Of a stretch of 10,730 nucleotides of DNA, positions 4,614 through 10,730 are shown piece by piece (the stretch's first letter is position 1; every line of letters begins with the position of its first letter). Source of the stretch: a candidate division BRC1 bacterium ADurb.BinA292 (GTDB lineage Bacteria > Sumerlaeota > Sumerlaeia > MVZB01); contig MVZB01000103.1 in assembly GCA_002068205.1 (NCBI GenBank), forward strand, positions 1 through 10,730, written 5' to 3'. Made by a program: the position numbers and the translations under genes. The notes below the pieces were generated by a model, which worked only from the letters and a program-made list of their open reading frames with translations, made no database searches and was not told the DNA's origin.

Positions 4614-6842
4614 TCAGCCGCCGGCGGTGTCGAGAGCCCACTGCAACAGAATCGGCAGGATCGTCTTCTCGAACGGGCGGCCGTCGGGACGGCTTTCCCA
4701 TAGCAGGTGATCGATCAGCACGAGGAAGCCCTGGCCGCGAGGAACGACCGACAGGGCCGGTCCGTAGATGGCGCCGCCCTCCTCGACGAGCTCGTAGATC
4801 ACGCGCGCCTGGCCCTCGATGCCGACCATCGGGAAATAGGGGGCCGACATCATCGGCGCCAGCGTGACGTGGCGGGGGAGGCCTTCGAGTCCCTCCATCA
4901 ACTGGCCGGTGCGCTGGAAATGAATCGGCTGCAGGCCATTGGGTGGGTGGGCGAAGGAGATGACGCCGCCGGTATCGGCATCGGTCGGCCGGACCGAGCG
5001 GATGCCGAGCTGTTCGCTGAGCGAAGGCTGGACCAGCTCGGTCGGCGTGCGGGCAAAGCCGGTCGATCCCCGGCGGACGGCGGAGCGAAACGCGCCGCCG
5101 CGCGACAGGGCAATCAGCACCCCGCCGCGGTCGAGGTATTGCAGCAGGGCGTCGACCGCGTCGCCGCTCTCGGTCAGCGTATGCAGGTATTCGCCCAGCG
5201 GATCGACTGAAACCAGGACGGGGTATTGCGCGGGGGTCAGCAGCGCACTAGAGGCGAGCACGTCGGCTGACATTTCGACCGAATCGGCGCGGATGGAGAA
5301 GATCGCCTCCTGGACGCGGTGGGCGTCCTGGAGGAAGGCATCGCGAAAGGCTTCCTGGCCGCTGAACTGATTGATGATGGCGATCGACTGGTTGCGCGTT
5401 CCGCCGGGGCGTCGGCCGCTGTGATAGGGAAAGAACAGCTCGCTGATCCATTCGGACCGGACGCGCAGGAACTGACCGTCGAAGGCCTCGAGCATCAGCT
5501 CGCGGCCGTCCAGCTTGCGCAGCAGGCCGCCGACCTGGTCGTTGCCGGTTGTCGTCAGCTCGCAGTAAAGAACGGCGGCCTGTTCGTCGGGGCGCTTGAA
5601 CGTCCAGGAGATCGTGCGCGGCGGATAGATCCCCAGCACGTCGCTGATCGGCATGGTGACCTGCCGGCCTTCGAAGCCTTCCACATGCAGGGTGTCGCCG
5701 ACCGCATAAGAGGGTTGGGCGGGGCTGACGCGGCCTTCGGTCAAGAGCATCAGGTCCTGGACGGGGTCGGGGCGCGTGTCGATGGGCAGGCCCCAGCGGC
5801 CCTGGATCGTGGGGGCGGTGTTGGCGGCGCCGCCGAAGAGCGGAAGCCGGTCGATGAGGCCGGGAGCGGGCGCGTCGGGCCGCCAGCCCAGCGGGAAGAG
5901 CAGACCGATCGTCGATTCGAGGGGCAGGCGCAGTTCGCCGAAGGGGGAGTTGAGCAGTGCCGTGTTGCCGCGCAGGCCGGCCAGGCGGCCCCACAGCCGA
6001 TCGCCCTCCTCGGTCAGCAGCAGCGCGCCGTCGGCGGGGCGCGGGGGCGCGGCGCGGCCGGCCGGCCGGCGGGTTACTTCCAAGTGAAACGCGACGCCGT
6101 ATTGTTCCTCCGGCGATGAGGGGTCCTCGCGGATGCGCAGCGCGAGGATATTGGGGCCGTTGGTCAGCAGGCTGGTCACTTCGAACGTCATGATGCCCGA
6201 GCGCTCACCGGCGGCCAGGTGGACCGGATACTGATTGAAGGCGATTTCGATCGCCTTGCCATTGGTCGCGACGCGCAGGATGGCCAGGGCGATCTCTTCC
6301 GGCCGGCCCGGCTGCAGACTCTGGCGGAAGAGATAATCGCCCGACCCGTCGAGGATCTCGGCCTGCGGGTCGGCCCAACAGAAAACCGCGTGATCCAGGT
6401 AGGGCAGGTGGCTCATTTCCTCGGTGGCGACGACGCGATGCCACGGCGGGATCTGGCCGATCGTCCGCTTCCAGTCGGGCGGAGGGGGGACGGGGTTGAC
6501 GACCGTGCCCAGGCGGTAGGATTCCATCTTCTCCGGCCGACTGGCGATCCACTCGGTCTGGAGTTCCTGGACAACGATTTTGCGAATGTGCTCGAAGCGC
6601 GGGGGCGAGGGGGAGGCGGAGATCGCCACCAGGCGCTCGCCGGGGTCCATCCGGTTCAGATCGCGGGGGGTCTCGATGCGCAGGCGCTGGTGGGGGTTGA
6701 TGTCGCCGTCGACGGACCAGATTTCGGCCGTCGCGCCGCCGGCGAAGAGTGCGGCGACCGTCTGCGACGCCGGCAACCATGCCAGCGCCAGCCCCATGAG
6801 CAGACGGATGGGCGATGGCCGTCGTCGGATGGAGCGAGGCAA
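4614..6842 (-). CDS. Secreted 742-residue protein of unknown function; third gene of the sigma/anti-sigma set
   Basis: No named family is recognised. The N-terminus is a convincing signal peptide: arginine-rich residues 4-13, hydrophobic LLMGLALAWLP, likely cleavage near SQTVA-AL (about 30). Residues 85-260 look like a beta-sandwich, with a MTFEVTSLLTNGPNILALRI segment (218-237) typical of galactose-binding-like folds. Three short beta-rich segments follow, each starting with a variant of 'L-L-T-E-G' and ending near a phenylalanine or tyrosine: about 272-318, 363-399 and 422-462. They could be small-barrel repeats. From about 474 to 742 the sequence resembles a class-I glutamine-amidotransferase-like (ThuA/flavodoxin-like) Rossmann fold, with YPVLVSVDPLG and YLDRGGVLIALSRGG, but no catalytic triad was identified. 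The start is TTG at 6842, 3 nt after the anti-sigma stop and without a clear Shine-Dalgarno, so translation is probably coupled. The next ATG (residue 16) would remove the basic part of the signal peptide. Confidence 0.8.
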   Translation of the reverse strand: MPRSIRRRPSPIRLLMGLALAWLPASQTVAALFAGGATAEIWSVDGDINPHQRLRIETPRDLNRMDPGERLVAISASPSPPRFEHIRKIVVQELQTEWIASRPEKMESYRLGTVVNPVPPPPDWKRTIGQIPPWHRVVATEEMSHLPYLDHAVFCWADPQAEILDGSGDYLFRQSLQPGRPEEIALAILRVATNGKAIEIAFNQYPVHLAAGERSGIMTFEVTSLLTNGPNILALRIREDPSSPEEQYGVAFHLEVTRRPAGRAAPPRPADGALLLTEEGDRLWGRLAGLRGNTALLNSPFGELRLPLESTIGLLFPLGWRPDAPAPGLIDRLPLFGGAANTAPTIQGRWGLPIDTRPDPVQDLMLLTEGRVSPAQPSYAVGDTLHVEGFEGRQVTMPISDVLGIYPPRTISWTFKRPDEQAAVLYCELTTTGNDQVGGLLRKLDGRELMLEAFDGQFLRVRSEWISELFFPYHSGRRPGGTRNQSIAIINQFSGQEAFRDAFLQDAHRVQEAIFSIRADSVEMSADVLASSALLTPAQYPVLVSVDPLGEYLHTLTESGDAVDALLQYLDRGGVLIALSRGGAFRSAVRRGSTGFARTPTELVQPSLSEQLGIRSVRPTDADTGGVISFAHPPNGLQPIHFQRTGQLMEGLEGLPRHVTLAPMMSAPYFPMVGIEGQARVIYELVEEGGAIYGPALSVVPRGQGFLVLIDHLLWESRPDGRPFEKTILPILLQWALDTAGG

Positions 6843-6845
6843 AGT

Positions 6846-8396
6846 CTAATACCGAGCCATGTCATCGTTGAGTCGGCGCTCGATCATCTGATCGCATTTG
6901 GCCCGGGCCAGGGTGGCGGCCCCGGAAGTGGAGGAACCGCTCAACACGCGCTGGTAGCGATTGAGCGCCTGCTGATAATCCTGATAATGGGTCAACAGGA
7001 TATCGCCCAAGGCCAGATCGAGCCAAGCCCGAATGTCCTCGTTTTGCTCCACCATGACCCGCTTTGCAAGCAAATTGTAAACCTGCTGGACGATGTCGGA
7101 ATCTGACTGGAGGCGCGCGTGCTCCAGGCGCGCGGCGATCGAGCGGGCCGCCTCGGGCAGCAGCGGGGCGGCCGGCGGTCGTTCGATCAGGTTGCCCAGC
7201 GCCGGCACCACCTGGGACCATTCGCCGCGCTGGACCAGATGGAGCATTTCCAGATCCTGCCAGTTGTTCTCGGAGAACCGGCGCAGGCGCTCCAGTTGTC
7301 CCTCGACATGGCGCCGTTCCGCGGCGGTCAGGGCGCGGGCGGCTTCCGGGCCGGTGCAGCGGGCATAGTATTCGCGCGCCTGGCCGAAGTTGGCCCGCTC
7401 GCCATAGGCCAGGTCGGCGATCTGGAGGGCGGCGCGCAGCGCCAGCGGCGCCCGCTCATCGATCACGACAACCTGCGTGAAGGCGGTCATCGCCTCGTCG
7501 GCGTGGCCGTCGGCGAGTTGCTCGTCGGCCTGCAGGTAGAGCCGCGCCTGGCGGACGCCCGGCATGTCGCGCAGGATGCTGTCGGCCGAGACGCGCGCCT
7601 GGACCATCCGGTCCAGCTCGCGTAGGTGGACGCGCAACTGATCCTCGCCGCCGACGGCCATCTGGCTTTCGATCAACTGAAGCTGCTCGATGACCTCGGT
7701 CGGGATGCGCGTGCGCGGGTCGGCCGGTTCCTGCAGCTTGACGACTTCGATGTGGGGTTCAACGTCGAGCTCCGCCGAGCCGGAGCCGGACCGGGCCGAG
7801 GGCGAGAGGGAAGGCCCGGACGGGCTGATCAGTTGTTCCACCCGGGCGGTGTTGGAGTTACGCCCCTCGAGGCCCTTGTCGAGCATGCGGCCGGGCGAGG
7901 CGCTGGAGATTTCGCTGGCGGCGAAGGGGGCGGCCGGCGAGGTCAGGACGAGCTCGCGGCGCGCGCCATCGGCCACGACGACCGTACCGGGACCTGGGGC
8001 GGCGATCTGGCTTTCCGCCACGCGCGAGACGCGGGCGGCATCAGGCGGGGGGAAGACGGCCAGCGCCAACAGAGCCGCCGCGGCGGAAAACCCGCTCCAC
8101 CACAGCGGCCGGCGCCATGGGGCAGCGCCGCGCCCGCCGTCAAGCGGACCGACGGGCCGTTCCCCCGCGTCCAGGCGATCCAGGACGCGCGCGGCGAGGT
8201 CATCAAAGTATTGCGGGCCGGGATGCGCCACGTCGGTGGCGCGGCGCATCAGCCGGGCGATCTGATCGTTCAGTTCGAAGGTTTCGCGACAGGGGGGGCA
8301 GGCGGCCAGATGCTCCTCGAGCCGGGCCATCGTGGCCGGCGGCAGGCTGCCGCGCGAATACTCGTCGTAGAGCTGCTGCGCCCGATCGCAACGCAT
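6846..8396 (-). CDS. Zinc-finger anti-sigma factor with large extracytoplasmic helical-repeat region
   Basis: This 516-residue single-pass membrane protein should hold the neighbouring ECF sigma factor inactive. The cytoplasmic N-terminus is a zinc-binding anti-sigma (ZAS/zf-HC2) domain: C3, then H29-x3-C33-x2-C36. A membrane span lies at about 89-107 (WWSGFSAAAALLALAVFPP). Next comes a low-complexity proline/serine/alanine linker (about 108-225). Residues 226-510 are mostly amphipathic helix and look like TPR-type repeats, for example YLQADEQLADGHADEAMTAFTQVV and the final YQDYQQALNRYQRVL. Most simple anti-sigma factors are far shorter, so the outer part may sense or bind a partner. AAAGGA 5 nt before the ATG supports the start. 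It lies 166 nt downstream of the sigma gene, longer than the usual overlap, with a hairpin at 8413-8432 in between. Its TAG stop is in the same reading frame as the next gene. Confidence 0.9.
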   Translation of the reverse strand: MRCDRAQQLYDEYSRGSLPPATMARLEEHLAACPPCRETFELNDQIARLMRRATDVAHPGPQYFDDLAARVLDRLDAGERPVGPLDGGRGAAPWRRPLWWSGFSAAAALLALAVFPPPDAARVSRVAESQIAAPGPGTVVVADGARRELVLTSPAAPFAASEISSASPGRMLDKGLEGRNSNTARVEQLISPSGPSLSPSARSGSGSAELDVEPHIEVVKLQEPADPRTRIPTEVIEQLQLIESQMAVGGEDQLRVHLRELDRMVQARVSADSILRDMPGVRQARLYLQADEQLADGHADEAMTAFTQVVVIDERAPLALRAALQIADLAYGERANFGQAREYYARCTGPEAARALTAAERRHVEGQLERLRRFSENNWQDLEMLHLVQRGEWSQVVPALGNLIERPPAAPLLPEAARSIAARLEHARLQSDSDIVQQVYNLLAKRVMVEQNEDIRAWLDLALGDILLTHYQDYQQALNRYQRVLSGSSTSGAATLARAKCDQMIERRLNDDMARY

Positions 8397-8412
8397 GCTC
8401 GTCCTTTCCCCA

Positions 8413-8432
8413 CGGCCGACCGTTGTCGGCCG
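8413..8432 (-). promoter_or_regulatory. Hairpin just before the anti-sigma ribosome binding site
   Basis: CGGCCGAC, a 4-nt loop and GTCGGCCG form a perfect 8-bp stem, ending 5 nt upstream of the AAAGGA Shine-Dalgarno of the anti-sigma gene. In the sigma/anti-sigma transcript it could slow ribosome or polymerase passage, or protect a processed 5' end. No T-run follows, so it is not an intrinsic terminator. Confidence 0.4.
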
Positions 8433-8531
8433 CGCCGAATCCGTCCAACCAGACCCACCGACCGCCCCGCGGGTTTGGCATCATTTAGGGTCTTGGGGAG
8501 AAGGTGAGTGCAGGCGAGAAACAGGGATTTT

Positions 8532-8548
8532 CGAGGGACGAGGGACGA
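8532..8548. repeat. CGAGGGA tandem repeat between sigma and anti-sigma genes
   Basis: CGAGGGA occurs twice in tandem followed by CGA, then AATTT. This is a variant of the GAGGACGA repeats at 4061-4088 and 4509-4536, so the same repeat family has entered the spacer inside an otherwise coherent operon. It helps explain the unusually long 166-nt gap. Confidence 0.42.
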
Positions 8549-8562
8549 ATTTCCTGGGGGGC

Positions 8563-9183
8563 TCAGGAATCGCCGGCGGCGCGCCGGCGGGCGGCGCGCT
8601 GGCGCAGCCCGTGGACCAGGTGCCCCAACTTGCGCTGGAGCTTCTTGCGGGCCTCGTGGATGTTGAACTTGACGGCCCCTTCGCTGCACGCCATCGCCTC
8701 GGCGATTTCCTTGATCGAGCATCCCTCGATCTCAAATAGCATCACCGCCATCTGCTGGCGGTCGGGCAGGCCGGCCATCGCCTGCTCGATTTCGCGGCGG
8801 ATTTCGCGCCGGATGGCTTCCTCGCGCGGATTGCCCCCCTGGGTGCCGCTCAGGACGATTGCCCCCTGCTCCGGCTCGAGCCCCTCGTCCATTTCATACA
8901 ACCGGCGGCGATTCTTGCGCATGCGCCACGTCTGCACCTGGTTGACGGTGATCCGCATCACCCAGGACGCAAACCGCTCCGGATCCTTCAGATTCCCAAT
9001 ATAGCGGAACATCCGGATCAGGCTCTCCTGGACGACCTCGTCGGTGTCCTCATGGTCGCGCAGCATGGAATAGGCAATGCGGTAGACGTCGGGGGCGACC
9101 AGACGCAGCAACTGCTCGGTCCGCGCGCGGTCGCCGCGGCGGGCGGAGAGGATCAGCTCGGCGGGGATGTCGGCAAGGGCCAT
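8563..9183 (-). CDS. ECF-type RNA polymerase sigma factor
   Basis: This 206-residue cytoplasmic protein should direct RNA polymerase to an envelope-stress or extracytoplasmic-signal regulon. Region sigma2 (about 14-85) contains DHEDTDEVVQESLIRMFRYI and the WVMRITVNQ end motif. Region sigma4 (about 115-178) contains LPDRQQMAVMLFEIEGCSIKEIAEAM and the recognition-helix segment SEGAVKFNIHEARKKL. There is no sigma3 region and no C-terminal extension, as is normal for the ECF group. The C-terminus is a basic arginine/alanine tail. The ATG at 9183 has no Shine-Dalgarno (a C-run precedes it), and I found no better in-frame start, so translation may be weak or the transcript near-leaderless. The next gene downstream is its anti-sigma factor. 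The ECF subgroup was not assigned. Confidence 0.95.
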   Translation of the reverse strand: MALADIPAELILSARRGDRARTEQLLRLVAPDVYRIAYSMLRDHEDTDEVVQESLIRMFRYIGNLKDPERFASWVMRITVNQVQTWRMRKNRRRLYEMDEGLEPEQGAIVLSGTQGGNPREEAIRREIRREIEQAMAGLPDRQQMAVMLFEIEGCSIKEIAEAMACSEGAVKFNIHEARKKLQRKLGHLVHGLRQRAARRRAAGDS

Positions 9184-9277
9184 CGGGGGGCCAATCGGTC
9201 GGCGGCGGGGGCCGCCGGATCTGGGAAGACGGGACGATCACCCGCCTGCCAACAGACGTCGGCTTGTCGAACGCTAC

Positions 9278-9306
9278 TACATAACGCGGTTGGGCGTCGG
9301 AATCAA
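9278..9306 (-). promoter_or_regulatory. Possible sigma70-type promoter of the sigma/anti-sigma operon
   Basis: On the minus strand TTGATT (9306-9301) and TATGTA (9283-9278) are separated by exactly 17 nt, about 95 nt before the sigma gene. The hexamers match the consensus at four and three of six positions. No nearby GGAAC-type ECF promoter stood out, so autoregulation by the sigma factor is not evident from the near-upstream region. Confidence 0.25.
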
Positions 9307-9816
9307 GCCCGAATTGCTAAGACATGAACAAAAATTTTGGCCCCGGCGGAGGCGGCGCCTCCCGCCGGACCCGCGAAAACCCGGAGATGCGGACAGGGAA
9401 AAAGGACGTAAGGGACATAAAAGACGACAGCGGGAAAGGGAGCGCAAGAGAGAGGACATAGTCAACGTTTCGGCATGGAGGCTCACCACATAAGCCTTTT
9501 CCGAAGATGACCACGTTGCGCGACGCAGGTTCCCGTTGCCGCGCGCGAGAATTGCCTCGGCGGGCGGGGCGATTGGGACCTCCTCACGATTTGGCACCGG
9601 GCTTGCATTTGCCCGCGGCGGGCTGGGCGCGCGCGCCAGGCGGCCGCCCACCCGCGAGGTTAAGTCGTTCCCGATCAATCCCGCGGGCGACGGATCAGAT
9701 CGCCCGCGCGCACCGCTTTTTGCCGATGGCGCAGCAAGACTTACATCGCGGCAGCCAACCACCCGCCAATTCACGACGAAGCTCGGGGATCCCAGCATGC
9801 AGGCCTTGGTATTTCG
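9307..9816. other. Gene-free spacer upstream of glgX
   Basis: This 510-nt stretch between divergent genes shows no supportable gene. It holds a GC-rich imperfect hairpin around GGAGGC-GGC-GCCTCC (near 9349-9363) and a purine-rich tract at 9391-9460 resembling the CACGAAAGG/GACATAAA repeats near 4450-4490. There is also a GC-rich hairpin at 9682-9708. Short open frames on either strand here have the composition of random GC-rich sequence. A promoter for glgX must lie here but could not be picked out by eye. Confidence 0.5.
9682..9708 (+). other. GC-rich hairpin in the glgX upstream region
   Basis: CGCGGGCGA, nine bases, then TCGCCCGCG form a perfect 9-bp stem. A run of five T follows only after 8 further bases (9717-9721). 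This could be a weak terminator for a transcript entering from upstream, or a structured leader of glgX about 110 nt before its start. Confidence 0.33.
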
Positions 9817-10730
9817 ATGAGCAAACTGAGCCTTCTTCCCGGCAAGCCGTATCCCCTGGGGGCGACCTATGACGGCCATGGCACCAACTTCGCCATTTTC
9901 TCCGAGATCGCCGAAGGGGTGGACTTGTGCCTGATCGACGAGGAGGGGTGCGAGACGCGCTTTGAGATGTACGACAGCGTCGCCCATTGCTGGTGCGGTT
10001 ATGTGAAGACGGTCGGGCCCGGTCAGCGTTACGGCTATCGGATTCACGGCCCGTGGGATCCGGTGCAGGGGCACCGCTGCCTCCACTCCAAGCGGCTGCT
10101 CGATCCCTACGCCAAGGCGATCAGCGGGCAGGTTCAATGGGATCCGGCGGTCTTTCCCTACCACTTCGGCGATCCGTACGGCGCGCCGAACACCGCCGAC
10201 AGCGCGCCGTTCGTGCCGTGTTCGGTCGTGATCAACCCGGCGTTTGCGTGGGGCGACGATCTGCGCCCCGAGATCCCGCTGCACGAAACGATCATCTACG
10301 AGTTGCACGTCAAGGGCTTCACAAAGCGCCATCCCGACGTGCCGGAGGAGATGCGCGGGACGTACGCCGGCCTGTCGCATCCGGCCGCCGTGGATTATCT
10401 GAAGCGCCTGGGCGTGACGACCGTGGAACTGATGCCGGTCCACCAGTTCGTGCACGACGCGCACCTGCTCGAGCGCGGGCTGCGCAATTACTGGGGCTAC
10501 AACTCGATCGGCTTTTTCGCGCCGCACAACGAATATGCCGCCGGCGGCCAACTGGGCGAGCAGGTCAACGAGTTCAAACAGATGGTCAAGGCGCTGCACG
10601 CCGCCGGAATCGAAGTCATCCTCGACGTCGTCTACAACCACACCGCCGAAGGCAACCACCTGGGGCCGATCCTCTCGTTCAAGGGGATCGACAACGCCGC
10701 CTACTACCGGCTCGTCTGCGACGATGCCTG
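9817..10730 (+). CDS. glgX: Glycogen debranching enzyme GlgX, N-terminal 304 residues
   Basis: GlgX is a cytoplasmic GH13 isoamylase-type enzyme that hydrolyses alpha-1,6 branch points of phosphorylase-trimmed glycogen. The visible part opens with GKPYPLGATYDGHGTNFAIFS, the start of the CBM48-like domain (about 10-110) containing RYGYRIHGPW and LLDPYAKAI. The catalytic TIM barrel then begins with IIYELHVKGFTKRH (149-162), VELMPVHQF (193-201), NYWGYNSIGFFAP (214-226) and conserved region I, DVVYNHTAEG (260-269). The nucleophile and acid/base residues lie beyond the window, since full-length enzymes are about 700 residues. The ATG at 9817 fits the family N-terminus, though no clear Shine-Dalgarno precedes it. 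The ATG overlaps by ATGA the stop of a tiny upstream frame, MQALVFR (9797-9820). It is divergent from the sigma operon and no other glycogen gene is visible. Confidence 0.95.
   Translation, partial: MSKLSLLPGKPYPLGATYDGHGTNFAIFSEIAEGVDLCLIDEEGCETRFEMYDSVAHCWCGYVKTVGPGQRYGYRIHGPWDPVQGHRCLHSKRLLDPYAKAISGQVQWDPAVFPYHFGDPYGAPNTADSAPFVPCSVVINPAFAWGDDLRPEIPLHETIIYELHVKGFTKRHPDVPEEMRGTYAGLSHPAAVDYLKRLGVTTVELMPVHQFVHDAHLLERGLRNYWGYNSIGFFAPHNEYAAGGQLGEQVNEFKQMVKALHAAGIEVILDVVYNHTAEGNHLGPILSFKGIDNAAYYRLVCDDA

Noticed and set aside
5319..6119. 266-codon plus-strand frame inside the secreted-protein gene
   Set aside because: Antisense of a gene with a good signal peptide and operon position; no domain seen.
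9346..9367. GC-rich hairpin followed on the minus strand by AAAATTTTT, resembling a terminator
   Set aside because: No minus-strand gene ends upstream of it, and the T-run is about ten bases away from the stem.
9536..9820. 94-codon plus-strand frame before glgX
   Set aside because: No ribosome site or recognisable motif; arginine/alanine-rich composition expected by chance.
9277..10659. 460-codon open frame on the minus strand across glgX
   Set aside because: It is the antisense shadow of glgX, whose conserved motifs are clear. The minus translation has no domain and continues through the repeat-rich spacer.

Overview
The window is GC-rich bacterial DNA with six complete protein genes and one partial gene at each end. 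The gene content suggests a planctomycete or related PVC-type environmental bacterium. It includes an exosortase, a prismane-type Hcp, an ECF sigma factor with a large membrane-bound anti-sigma factor, and purine-rich intergenic repeats of the CACGAAAGG/GAGGGACGA type. This placement is an inference from style and gene content; no taxonomic marker gene is present. No rRNA, tRNA, CRISPR array, transposase or phage gene was recognised.

Layout. (1) Positions 1-2065, minus strand: a polytopic membrane exosortase, cut by the window edge, lies downstream of a soluble FHA-GGDEF diguanylate cyclase. (2) Positions 2066-2334: a divergent intergenic region carrying a strong 25-bp inverted repeat just upstream of hcp. 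(3) Positions 2335-4439, plus strand: a short-form hybrid cluster protein (class III type, all cluster ligands present), a 440-nt gene-free spacer rich in repeats and hairpins, then a small single-domain cupin. (4) Positions 4440-4613: a short convergent spacer with repeat remnants. (5) Positions 4614-9183, minus strand: ECF sigma factor, then a zinc-finger anti-sigma factor with one membrane span and a long helical extracytoplasmic part, then a 742-residue secreted protein of unknown function. The secreted protein starts 3 nt after the anti-sigma stop codon. (6) Positions 9184-9816: a mostly gene-free spacer between divergent genes. (7) Positions 9817 to the end, plus strand: the N-terminal part of the glycogen debranching enzyme GlgX.

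The genes probably work as separate units. Hcp and the cupin could form a nitrosative/redox-stress module controlled by the palindrome at 2286-2310. The sigma/anti-sigma/secreted-protein set looks like one envelope-sensing operon and is the least ordinary part of the window. The FHA-GGDEF protein would convert a phosphothreonine-dependent interaction into cyclic-di-GMP output. The exosortase would process C-terminally tagged surface proteins, none of which are encoded here.
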